From Clostridia bacterium (lineage in GTDB: Bacteria > Bacillota > UBA994 > PWPR01): 15,652 bases of DNA. The stretch is taken from contig PWPR01000052.1 of NCBI GenBank assembly GCA_003557085.1, forward strand, positions 1 through 15,652. The letters run 5' to 3'. A program made the translations under genes and the position numbers. Shown piece after piece: positions 7,351-14,137 of the stretch (the first letter of the stretch is position 1; every line of letters starts with the position of its first letter). The notes under the pieces are model-generated. The model was not told the DNA's origin, made no database searches, and saw only the letters and a program-made list of their open reading frames with translations.

Positions 7351-8542
7351 AAAACAGGAAACCTGCTATCAAAATTAGTACTACTATTATAGGTGCAGGT
7401 ATTTTCTTGGTCAATAACAGAAAAATAGTTAGAACTAATACTAATAAATTCTCAAATAGAAAACCACTTCTTTGAAACAACACTATAGCAGCAGTTAGAA
7501 TTAGTCCTCCAGCAACTGCCATTATACCTTTTAGGGATACTTTTATTCCCTTAATTTTCTTTAGATTCTCCCATACTGGGTAAACAAAATATATTAATAA
7601 TACCCCTGGCAAAAAAATAGTTATCCCACTAATTGCTGCTGCCAACACTTGGAAAACAGTAGACACATTTCTTGCCGCCATCCCACCAGCATAAGCACTA
7701 AAACTAAACATAGGGCCTGGCAACCCTTGCACTAATCCAAAACCTGTAAGGAACTCTTGACTTGTCATAAAACTGTTTACTTCAACTAACTCTCCATACA
7801 TTAATGGAACAACTACCTGTCCTCCACCTATAACTAAATATCCATATCTATAGAAACTTTCAAATAAATGAATGATTCTATTGTCAGATACGATTTTTAG
7901 CAACAGTCCTCCGATAGCAAACCCTGCAAAAATGATCAGATATTTCCATGGTGGGTTTAGTTTTACCTTATACCAAAGATCTTCTTCTTTAGAAGATAGC
8001 ACACTAGCAATTCCACCCATGATTAATACTAAAGGATAAATCCATGTTCTTCTAACTACAAAAGTTGCAATTGCTCCAAAAGCGAATAATGCCAAGGTAA
8101 ATCTGTCAACAACAACCTTCTTCCCTATTCTGTAAGCTGCTACTGTAATAAACCCAACAGCCATAGGTCCGATAAATCTTAAGCTGTCTTGAGATACATT
8201 CTGCTCGCTTAAGAACTGGCTCAAAAATGAGAGTATGGTCATTACTACTAGAACTGGCAAAGCCCAAACTAAGAGCGTTAAGAAAGCTAATAAAGGTCCC
8301 CCTGACTTGTACCCTATAGCTACAATAGTCTGAGTACTGCTTGGCCCAGGTAATATTCCAGTTAAAGCAATCAATTCTATCATATCTTCTTCAGTGAGAT
8401 ACTTTTTCTTACTTACCATTTGATCAGTAAAAATCCCATAATGTGCTTCTGGACCTCCATAAGCACCCAATGAACATATAAAGACATCTTTTAAAAAAGT
8501 TGTCCATTTTATTTGTCTGTTATCTAACTCCACTTTAGCCAT
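7349..8542 (-). CDS. chrA: Chromate transporter ChrA, long form (two CHR domains)
   Basis: The 397-residue membrane protein belongs to the CHR family. It is the long form: an N-terminal CHR domain (about 12-190) with the GGPEAHYGIF, ELIALTGILPGPSSTQ and GYKSGGPLLA motifs, and a C-terminal CHR domain (about 212-395) with GGGQVVVPLMYGE, EFLTGFGLVQGLPGP and SAYAGGMAA. These are the paired conserved segments of the family, repeated in opposite topology. Characterised members act at the cytoplasmic membrane and export chromate; some relatives may move other oxyanions such as sulfate, so the substrate is inferred. AAAAAGGAG upstream sets the ATG. The gene lies 75 bases after the small membrane protein gene on the same strand and probably shares its transcript. 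No ChrB regulator is present. Confidence 0.9.
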   Translation of the reverse strand: MAKVELDNRQIKWTTFLKDVFICSLGAYGGPEAHYGIFTDQMVSKKKYLTEEDMIELIALTGILPGPSSTQTIVAIGYKSGGPLLAFLTLLVWALPVLVVMTILSFLSQFLSEQNVSQDSLRFIGPMAVGFITVAAYRIGKKVVVDRFTLALFAFGAIATFVVRRTWIYPLVLIMGGIASVLSSKEEDLWYKVKLNPPWKYLIIFAGFAIGGLLLKIVSDNRIIHLFESFYRYGYLVIGGGQVVVPLMYGELVEVNSFMTSQEFLTGFGLVQGLPGPMFSFSAYAGGMAARNVSTVFQVLAAAISGITIFLPGVLLIYFVYPVWENLKKIKGIKVSLKGIMAVAGGLILTAAIVLFQRSGFLFENLLVLVLTIFLLLTKKIPAPIIVVLILIAGFLF

Positions 8543-8617
8543 ATAGTTTCTCCTTTTTCCTAATAAGTTAAAGTCTGTTAAATAGCATTTTTTCCTTAAG
8601 TAACTTTTATTAGCGAG

Positions 8618-8974
8618 CTAGTCTCTAGAACTTCTTACTTTTAAATCTACCAAGAACCCTATTGCTAATAATAATGCTAAGCAACCCATCCAGATAAACC
8701 ACATATTATTTGTAAAGCCACCTCCTGGATCTAGCTCCTCTGTGCTAAAAAGCACACTAATAATATATCCTATAGCATATCCAAATGGTGATGTTAATGA
8801 TAGATACTTATACCCCTTTATTAATCCGAAAACTGTCACTAATAAGCTAACGACAAAAAGAAAGGTGGGCCAGTCTTTCATTTGGTGAAAATCAAACAAT
8901 AAATACCTTATCACAATATATGTTAAAGCATGCCCTATTAAAACTAGCAAACTCTGCTTATACTTAACACTCAT
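8618..8974 (-). CDS. Small four-helix membrane protein of unknown function
   Basis: I do not recognise a family for this 118-residue protein. Four hydrophobic segments are visible at about residues 8-27, 35-53, 60-76 and 90-109. Between the third and fourth helices is a short acidic and glycine-rich loop, STEELDPGGGFTNN. The C-terminus is short and basic. The ribosome binding site is weak (AAGGGTTGG about 9 bases upstream of the ATG). It lies between the amidohydrolase relic (25 bases upstream) and chrA (75 bases downstream), all on the minus strand, which suggests one old transcription unit. A role beside the transporter or the lost amidohydrolase cannot be decided from the sequence. Confidence 0.7.
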   Translation of the reverse strand: MSVKYKQSLLVLIGHALTYIVIRYLLFDFHQMKDWPTFLFVVSLLVTVFGLIKGYKYLSLTSPFGYAIGYIISVLFSTEELDPGGGFTNNMWFIWMGCLALLLAIGFLVDLKVRSSRD

Positions 8975-8999
8975 TTTACACCAACCCTTTATTTTAATT

Positions 9000-9330
9000 T
9001 TAGAACTTCAGTATCCCATCAACATATACTCTTTCAACTTCTATAGCGTTTAGTTCAGCTGAACTTACTTCAAATAGGTCTTTATTTACTACATTTAAGT
9101 CTGCCAGTTTTCCTATTGATAGACTTCGCTTAATATTTTCTTGAAATGATCAATATGATGCATTAGCTGTTTACATAATTATAGCTTCTTCTAAAGATAC
9201 CTTCTGGACTAATAATCAAACATTATCTGCTTGCCCACTTAAATCTTGCCTTGTTACAGCAACATACATCATCCCATTCATCTTCTTTACTAATAATACA
9301 CCATTACCTTGCTTTAGAGAACATTAACCA
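9000..9330 (-). pseudogene. Decayed amidohydrolase (YtcJ-like), C-terminal remnant
   Basis: Reading leftward in one frame to a TAA at 9002-9000, the translation contains segments typical of the C-terminus of YtcJ-type amidohydrolases: MMYVAVTRQDLSGQADN, then VSLEEAI, TANASY, SFQENIKRSLSIGKLADLN, and a final VERVYVDGILKF. The GKLADL and VDGxxxF/Y motifs are characteristic of this family. The frame is broken by TGA at 9150-9152, TAA at 9171-9173, TGA at 9216-9218 and TAA at 9324-9326, with no frameshift between them. The N-terminal two thirds, including the metal-binding HxH, cannot be found in the bases upstream. It is a dead gene. The mix of TAA and TGA argues against recoding. Confidence 0.78.
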
Positions 9331-9644
9331 ACCTTACACTTTGAAGATATTAATCAATCCTACTAACACTACTTGTTAAAACCCATATTAGAGTATCCTC
9401 TTAATGCATGTTTTGTCTAGTTCCTTGAGTATACAACTTGGTTATTAATGATTTTGAAAACATTTGCACAAGCATTAAAGTGTCTAGGAAAACTAGTTTA
9501 AGGTATGCTCTTTAGCTATGCAGTTATATTATTTTCCAACTTTAATTAAGTAGAAGCATCTATAATATTATAAGCAATCTTTGTAACATTATGTTATTAT
9601 AGCAATATAAGTAAGATAAGCACTTGTTAGAAGGAGGACAATTA
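9331..9644 (+). other. Gene-free stretch upstream of degV
   Basis: About 310 bases very rich in A and T with no credible coding frame on either strand. The leftmost part may contain unrecognisable remains of the amidohydrolase gene. A TATAAT at 9561-9566 and TATTAT at 9595-9600 could be -10 elements for degV, but neither has a convincing -35 at 16-18 bases. I see no hairpin with a T-tract, tRNA or repeat. Confidence 0.5.
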
Positions 9645-10487
9645 ATGAATGTAAAAATAATAACAGATAGTGGTTCTGATTTACCTAAAGAGTATATAGA
9701 AAAATATAAAATCAACGTCATACCACTAGAAATAACTATCGGGAATGACACTTTTATCGATGGTGTTACACTAAGCAATGAAGAGTTTTATCATAAGATG
9801 AATGCTTCTAAGAGTTTACCAAAGACTGCAAGTCCATCTCCTCAATCTTTTTTAGAGCATTTTGAATGTGAAGAGGAAAATATATACATTGTTACTTTAT
9901 CTTCTAAACTTAGCAGTACATATAATAATGCTATGCTTGCTAAGCAAATGTATGAAAATGATGAGTCTAATAAAAATATTTTCATAATAGATTCTCTTAG
10001 TGCATCTGTGGGTGAAGGCTTAGTGGTTCTTAAAGTCGCAGAGCTTCTAGAAAAAGGCCTTGAATACAATGATGTTTATGAAAAAGGCAAAAAGTATGCT
10101 GAAGAATGTCAAGTGTACTTTTTACTAGAAGAACTAGACAATATAGTAAAAGGCGGGAGAATAGGTAAAGCAGCTGGGCATGTTGCTTCGCTACTTTCAA
10201 TCAAGCTTATACTTAAGTCTGATGGTACTGGTGAAGTTGATCTTGAAGAAAAAGCAAGAGGTACTAAACGTGCTTTCAAACGTTTTGTTGATATTGTAGG
10301 TGAAAAAGTCACTGATCAAAGAGGACGCACCCTTGCTATTGCTCATGGAAACTGTTATGAAAAAGCTTTAGAGTTTAAGAGCATAGCTGAAGAGAAATAT
10401 AACTTTAGTAATATAATTATGTCAAAAATAGGCGCTACCATTGGAACTTACTCTGGTGATGGAGGATTGCTAATATCCATTCTTTAA
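9645..10487 (+). CDS. DegV family fatty-acid-binding protein
   Basis: The 280-residue protein has the DegV fold. It starts MNVKIITDSGSDLPKEY, whose T-D-S-x-S/G-D-L segment is the family hallmark. It continues with LPKTASPSPQSF (a loop at the lipid pocket), TLSSKLSSTYNNA (about 90-102), the DSLSASVGEG segment and KGGRIGKAAG (about 167-176). Members bind a single long-chain fatty acid; FakB proteins present it to the FakA kinase for phosphorylation and phospholipid synthesis. Whether this copy is a FakB partner cannot be told, as no FakA gene is present here. The ATG at 9645 is chosen over a TTG at 9624 because the AAGGAGG ribosome binding site (9631-9637) falls between them. The length is normal, and a terminator follows. 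Confidence 0.93.
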   Translation: MNVKIITDSGSDLPKEYIEKYKINVIPLEITIGNDTFIDGVTLSNEEFYHKMNASKSLPKTASPSPQSFLEHFECEEENIYIVTLSSKLSSTYNNAMLAKQMYENDESNKNIFIIDSLSASVGEGLVVLKVAELLEKGLEYNDVYEKGKKYAEECQVYFLLEELDNIVKGGRIGKAAGHVASLLSIKLILKSDGTGEVDLEEKARGTKRAFKRFVDIVGEKVTDQRGRTLAIAHGNCYEKALEFKSIAEEKYNFSNIIMSKIGATIGTYSGDGGLLISIL

Positions 10488-10513
10488 CTCCTCAGTATTT
10501 CATTCCTATTATT

Positions 10514-10542
10514 AAGCAGAGTATATCTATGCTCTGCTTTTT
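10514..10542 (+). terminator. Rho-independent terminator after degV-family gene
   Basis: AAGCAGAG (10514-10521) and CTCTGCTT (10532-10539) form an 8-bp stem with a 10-base loop, continuing into TTTTT. It lies 27 bases after the stop and isolates the gene from the CsoR operon. Confidence 0.85.
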
Positions 10543-10618
10543 ACTTTACTGAAAATCACCCCATTTATATTAATTTAATCTTAACTATCTTAGTATTTTA
10601 CAATTTTTAATATTTTAT

Positions 10619-10647
10619 TTGACTTAATGAACAAGTTGTACTATACT
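10619..10647 (+). promoter_or_regulatory. Strong sigma-A promoter of the CsoR operon
   Basis: TTGACT (10619-10624), a 17-base spacer and TATACT (10642-10647) each match consensus at 5 of 6 positions. The predicted start of transcription is near 10654, at the edge of the GC-tract operator, so bound CsoR-type repressor would block initiation. Confidence 0.85.
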
Positions 10648-10654
10648 ATAAACA

Positions 10655-10676
10655 TACCCCCCCCCTATTGGGGGTA
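10655..10676 (+). promoter_or_regulatory. CsoR-type GC-tract operator
   Basis: TACCCCC (10655-10661) and GGGGGTA (10670-10676) form an inverted repeat across the predicted transcription start. Operators of CsoR/RcnR proteins are short TA-flanked G/C tracts with dyad symmetry, so this site fits autoregulation by the gene 18 bases downstream. The left arm is longer than the right: nine consecutive C (10657-10665) against five G. Confidence 0.8.
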
Positions 10677-10693
10677 GGGAGAGGAGAATTAAT

Positions 10694-10957
10694 ATGACTA
10701 CTGATAAAGAAAAAGCTTTACAATTAGCTAAAACAGCTAGAGGACAACTTGAGAAGATTATAGAAATGATAGATGAAGAACGTTATTGTGTGGATATCTC
10801 AAATCAAATTCTTGCTGTTTTAAGCTTAATGAAGAAAACAAACCTTTTGATATTGAGAAAACATATGAACTCCTGTGTTAAAGAAGCTTTTCTTACTGGC
10901 AAAGGCGAGGAATCTGTTGATGAAATACTAATGCTTTTTGACAAAGCAACTAAATAG
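10694..10957 (+). CDS. csoR: CsoR-family metal-sensing transcriptional repressor
   Basis: The 87-residue all-helical protein belongs to the CsoR/RcnR (DUF156) family. C32, H57 and C61 reproduce the Cys-His-Cys spacing that binds Cu(I) in CsoR (C36, H61, C65 in the Mycobacterium tuberculosis protein). Y31 and E77 match the second-shell residues Y35 and E81, which link metal binding to DNA release. There is no N-terminal histidine as in nickel/cobalt RcnR, and the histidine rules against a persulfide-sensing CstR. It should repress its own operon until metal binds. The ATG is set by GAGGAG (10681-10686). The next gene starts 11 bases after its stop. Copper is the best guess for the signal, though the operon has no CopA or CopZ. 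Confidence 0.9.
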   Translation: MTTDKEKALQLAKTARGQLEKIIEMIDEERYCVDISNQILAVLSLMKKTNLLILRKHMNSCVKEAFLTGKGEESVDEILMLFDKATK

Positions 10958-10968
10958 GAGGACTTAAA

Positions 10969-11454
10969 TTGACTGGTTTATATATAGCAACTGGAATAGC
11001 ACTTCTAGTATCTTTATTTTTTGATAAGAGCAAAACTAAAAGTGGTTTAAAAAAAGGCTGGGTTAAGTTTTCTAAAACACTACCTAGTTATCTAAAACTA
11101 TTAATGATTATTTCTTTAGTACTTCTTCTTTCTGAAGATTTAATAATAACTTATTTAGCACAAGACAATATTTTTTTAGGGCTACTATCTAGTCTTATCT
11201 TAGGATCACTGACCATGATGCCTGGATTTATTGCTTATCCACTTGCAAATATTCTTGTAGGAAGAGGAGTTCCTTACATGGTCATTGCAGGTTTTGTGAC
11301 ATCATTAATGCTGGTTGGAGTTGTAACTTATCCATTAGAAAAAGAGTACCTTGGCATTAAAGCAACTATACTACGAAACATAATGAGTTTTGTAGTAGCT
11401 GCTTTAATAGCTATTATAGCTGGTATTGCATACGGAGAGGTGTTTATGATATGA
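10969..11454 (+). CDS. Small permease, first half of a split COG0701/DUF318-type transporter
   Basis: The 161-residue membrane protein has about five hydrophobic segments (about residues 3-17, 42-62, 68-90, 100-121 and 136-158). The start is TTG at 10969-10971, supported by TAGGAGG at 10955-10961; no ATG fits. The central motif MMPGFIAYPLANILVGRG (about 82-99), followed by KEYLGIKATILRN, resembles the conserved repeat of predicted permeases of the COG0701/DUF318 group, in which full-length proteins hold two such repeats. The same pattern occurs in the next protein, so the two are homologous halves. Its stop overlaps the next ATG as ATGA, which suggests equal synthesis and a heterodimer. It is controlled by the CsoR-type repressor. 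The substrate is unknown; a metal, metalloid or metal ligand is likely from context. Confidence 0.75.
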   Translation: MTGLYIATGIALLVSLFFDKSKTKSGLKKGWVKFSKTLPSYLKLLMIISLVLLLSEDLIITYLAQDNIFLGLLSSLILGSLTMMPGFIAYPLANILVGRGVPYMVIAGFVTSLMLVGVVTYPLEKEYLGIKATILRNIMSFVVAALIAIIAGIAYGEVFMI

Positions 11455-11978
11455 AGAAATTAATTAAGGACTATTTCTTGTTTGGTATTTTTGTAATTTT
11501 TGCATTGGTTTCATATATCATTAATTTTGAGTTTGGAATAGAAATATGGGATAATTTTTTAGTATTTGCTAGAGATATGGTCTTAATCCTTCCTCCAGCA
11601 TTTATACTAATTGGTCTTTTTGATGTATGGGCAAAAAATGAATCAATTGAAAAGCATTTTGGCAAAACAAATAATCCACTTAGGTTTATTTGGTCTATTT
11701 TACTTGCATCAACGACTGTGGGCGGTACATTTGTGGCTTTCCCTTTAGCAAACTCTTTGTATTATAAGGGTGCTAAATATAGCTCTATATTCACCTATGT
11801 TACAGCTGCATCATTATTTATGATACCCATGACAATAATGGAAGCTAGTATGCTTGGTATTAAATTCACACTGATTAGATTATTAGCATCAATACCTTTC
11901 ATTATAGGCGGTTCAATCTTATTGGAGAAATACTTTGATAAAACTAAGTACAAGATTCCTTTTATTGAAGCAGATTAA
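11451..11978 (+). CDS. Small permease, second half of a split COG0701/DUF318-type transporter
   Basis: The 175-residue membrane protein has about five hydrophobic segments (about 9-27, 40-60, 78-100, 110-130 and 140-160). Its conserved core, GGTFVAFPLANSLYYKG (about 90-106), then ASMLGIKFTLIR (about 130-141), aligns with the preceding protein's PGFIAYPLAN, the G-rich turn and LGIKATILR. The shared P-L-A-N and L-G-I-K-x-T-x-x-R residues show common ancestry. The soluble segment KNESIEKHFGKTNN between helices two and three resembles the loop before the second repeat of full-length DUF318 permeases. GGAGAGG lies just upstream of the ATG. It ends the CsoR operon, before a strong terminator. Transport direction and substrate cannot be read from the sequence. 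Confidence 0.75.
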   Translation: MKKLIKDYFLFGIFVIFALVSYIINFEFGIEIWDNFLVFARDMVLILPPAFILIGLFDVWAKNESIEKHFGKTNNPLRFIWSILLASTTVGGTFVAFPLANSLYYKGAKYSSIFTYVTAASLFMIPMTIMEASMLGIKFTLIRLLASIPFIIGGSILLEKYFDKTKYKIPFIEAD

Positions 11979-11984
11979 TTATAA

Positions 11985-12041
11985 AAAAAGCTTCCGAGGT
12001 AGTTAACTATTTATTAATAGTAGCTACTTTGGAAGCTTTTT
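11985..12041. terminator. Bidirectional terminator between CsoR operon and nrfA
   Basis: AAAAAGCTTCC (11985-11995) and GGAAGCTTTTT (12031-12041) pair perfectly. The stem continues inward through GAGGTAG and CTACTTT with two G-T pairs, about 18 bp in all. T-tracts follow on both strands, so it can end both the plus-strand permease operon and the minus-strand nrfA gene, whose stop is at 12049. Confidence 0.88.
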
Positions 12042-12048
12042 GAGTCTT

Positions 12049-13278
12049 TTATCTTAATAGTTCTAATCCTTTTTCTGCATAGCTCCTTGCATCATCAAGG
12101 GTATTTCTAGCAAAATCAGAATGGTGGAAACCTGTACTATTTTCTACAAACACAAAATCCCATCTCCATTGGGCTTTGCGGTGGTATTCTCTAACTTGAT
12201 TTAGTATTTCTTCTGAGACTTCACCACTATCAACTGCTGCTGTCAGCTCTTTTACAAGCTCTACTATCAAGGCACTAACTTCATTTGTCATATCATAAAC
12301 TGACGACTGGATAGATAATACTTTATCTGTTAGCTCATCAGGCGTTTCTGCATGGCAGCTCAGACAAGATTCTTCAATATGTTTTAGAGGGCTTGTCCAA
12401 TGGTGTGAGTGATAAACTTCTCCTGCTTCATTTTGCTTCCTAGGCATATGGCAATCTAAACAACTCATACCAAAATCACTATGAACACTGCCTTGAAATG
12501 TTTCAAACTCAGGATGTTGCACCTTCAGTAACTCTGTGCCTGTATCAGGGTGTATCCAGTCAAAATAATCTGCTTCTTCAAAAGTTCTTTCCATACCTTC
12601 AACAGTAATGCCATAATCCCAAGGTAAAATTACTTCTTTAGTTTCAGGATGTAGGTAATACTCGACATGACACTGAGCACAAACTAAGTCACCCATTTTA
12701 TAATCATCATCCACTAACTCTAGGGCTTTACTTAAATGATCTCTTGTAATCTTTATTTCACCAGGAGTATTACCATGACAATCATAGCAACTTATTGGGT
12801 TTTGTGCTTTATCAGCTAATTGATAAAAATCCATAGCATGCACATCAAATCCATGTTCCTCAATCATATCTAGATAATCTGGAGTCTTACAACTTAAACA
12901 ACTAGCTCCTGGCTTACCTCTTTCTGTACCTATAACATCTTCTAATGAATAAACATGCCCTCTTGATCTTAAGTAATCAAGGCTAAAAGCATTCCCTGCA
13001 TAAAGCACTTGCAAATCAAGATATCTCTCAACATAACTATATGGAACTGATCCTCCAAAAGGAGTTTCTTCCATCTCTGAATTAAGTAAGTATGAAGAAT
13101 ATTGATCAGGATAAAAGTCTGACCAAAAGTCTGCATTAAGTATTCTTGGTCCATCAGCTAAATCTTCTGGGTCAGTTATAATAGGGGTTTCTGGTGCTAC
13201 TAGATTATAATGAACAGTAAGAGCGACTCCAATCAATATTGCTGATATTAATACTCCTATTACAATATTTTTTCGCAT
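12049..13278 (-). CDS. nrfA: Ammonia-forming cytochrome c nitrite reductase, pentahaem NrfA
   Basis: The 409-residue protein carries five haem c sites: CLSCK (127-131), CYDCH (164-168), CAQCH (200-204), CLDCH (273-277) and CLSCH (305-309). The lysine in the first is the hallmark of the NrfA active-site haem. Other signature parts are present: R106 in SRGH, VEYY (Y207) and K252-V-Q254-H255-PE, which hold the catalytic Arg/Tyr/His and the calcium site. It reduces nitrite to ammonium with six electrons outside the cytoplasmic membrane. Residues 4-22 form an N-terminal hydrophobic helix, either a signal peptide or an uncleaved anchor. GGAGAGG precedes the ATG. No NrfH quinol-dehydrogenase gene adjoins it, unlike most nrfA loci, so its electron donor is encoded elsewhere or differs. 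Confidence 0.95.
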   Translation of the reverse strand: MRKNIVIGVLISAILIGVALTVHYNLVAPETPIITDPEDLADGPRILNADFWSDFYPDQYSSYLLNSEMEETPFGGSVPYSYVERYLDLQVLYAGNAFSLDYLRSRGHVYSLEDVIGTERGKPGASCLSCKTPDYLDMIEEHGFDVHAMDFYQLADKAQNPISCYDCHGNTPGEIKITRDHLSKALELVDDDYKMGDLVCAQCHVEYYLHPETKEVILPWDYGITVEGMERTFEEADYFDWIHPDTGTELLKVQHPEFETFQGSVHSDFGMSCLDCHMPRKQNEAGEVYHSHHWTSPLKHIEESCLSCHAETPDELTDKVLSIQSSVYDMTNEVSALIVELVKELTAAVDSGEVSEEILNQVREYHRKAQWRWDFVFVENSTGFHHSDFARNTLDDARSYAEKGLELLR

Positions 13279-13313
13279 AAAACCCTCTCCCTACAGCATT
13301 CTTTAATACCTAT

Positions 13314-13342
13314 ATTATACATTAGTTATGTCAGGGTGTTAA
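13314..13342 (-). promoter_or_regulatory. Sigma-A promoter of nrfA
   Basis: On the minus strand TTAACA (13342-13337), a 17-base spacer and TATAAT (13319-13314) form a near-consensus promoter 36 bases upstream of the nrfA start. Just upstream of the -35 is a dyad, AGCTTG (13342-13347) and CAAGCT (13365-13370) with 17 bases between, a possible but weak activator site. No FNR-type TTGAT-N4-ATCAA box is visible. Confidence 0.75.
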
Positions 13343-13394
13343 GCTTGACCTTCTTATTTATAAACAAGCTATTGCTAACCCTTCTACTTAATTG

Positions 13395-14108
13395 CTATGC
13401 TTGATAGCTAATGTTTGCTTTTCTTGCTTGCTTGTATTGTTCTTTTACACTAATGGTGTATTTCATATTGTCTTTGATGAAATGAGTGCCTGTTTGCCTG
13501 AACTGAAAACTAACCCCCTTAGCTATACATTCTCTTTGAATGTCTAAAACCCAGTTATAGTTTAATAATCTTGCATTTTTATCAGACTCACCACCTACAA
13601 TTACTAACTCTACTCCTTCCAAATATCTTCTAATACTGATTCTTTCTATTAGGGGCTGGCAAATGATATTCTTGTTTTTTATGGGGAGTTTGGAAAATAT
13701 ACTAAGCCTATAATTAGCATTTTTTTGATTTTCTATAGTACAACCAATGGTTACGTTACTATACCCATCTCCCCAATCTTTTGGAATACATTTATCAAAT
13801 CTATCAATTCTCTTTGTTAAAGACACAAAGTTCAAATCAGACCTTTCTTTAATCATATCCCAACACTCACTTCTCCAACTATCAGCTTCTTCAATAAAGA
13901 AATCCGATGAGAAGCAAAGATAAACTTTTTTATGAGAAGGTATTTTGTAACTACCATTTTCAGTTCTTTCAACTGGAGCATAAAACTTATTTGTCTTTAC
14001 TATTTTATTAGTATCAACACCTCTTTTTTTATCTCCCTTATGAATATAGCAATATTTACACCCTTCACTATACTTACGACATCCCCTCCATGGATCCCAC
14101 ATACTCAT
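13395..14108 (-). CDS. DUF5131 (phage Gp37/Gp68) family protein
   Basis: The 237-residue protein matches the DUF5131 family first named from phage Gp37/Gp68. It opens MSMWDPWRGCRKYSEGCKYC, giving C10-x6-C17-x2-C20, a cysteine cluster at the position where radical-SAM-like TIM barrels bind a cluster. Further family segments are VYLCFSSDFFIEEADSWR (about 62-79), FVSLTKRIDRF (about 94-104), VTIGCTIENQ (about 119-128), ELVIVGGES and FQFRQTGTHF near the end. It is soluble and its function is unknown; radical chemistry is an inference from the barrel-like pattern and cysteines. It ends a minus-strand cluster, 29 bases after a GNAT gene. There is no clear ribosome binding site before the ATG, so initiation may be weak or coupled. 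Confidence 0.82.
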   Translation of the reverse strand: MSMWDPWRGCRKYSEGCKYCYIHKGDKKRGVDTNKIVKTNKFYAPVERTENGSYKIPSHKKVYLCFSSDFFIEEADSWRSECWDMIKERSDLNFVSLTKRIDRFDKCIPKDWGDGYSNVTIGCTIENQKNANYRLSIFSKLPIKNKNIICQPLIERISIRRYLEGVELVIVGGESDKNARLLNYNWVLDIQRECIAKGVSFQFRQTGTHFIKDNMKYTISVKEQYKQARKANISYQA

Positions 14109-14137
14109 ATTATATACTTATTTGACATAGTCATGGA

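Noticed and set aside
9150..9218. Stop-codon recoding in the amidohydrolase frame
   Set aside because: Both TGA and TAA occur, no SECIS- or PYLIS-like structure is evident, and the N-terminal part is missing, so decay is the simpler explanation.
9624..9644. TTG start seven codons upstream of the degV-family ATG
   Set aside because: The AAGGAGG ribosome binding site lies inside this stretch, so the ATG at 9645 is the start.
11471..11665. Open frame on the opposite strand of the second permease gene
   Set aside because: Lies wholly within the well-supported permease gene, has no ribosome binding site and encodes nothing recognisable.
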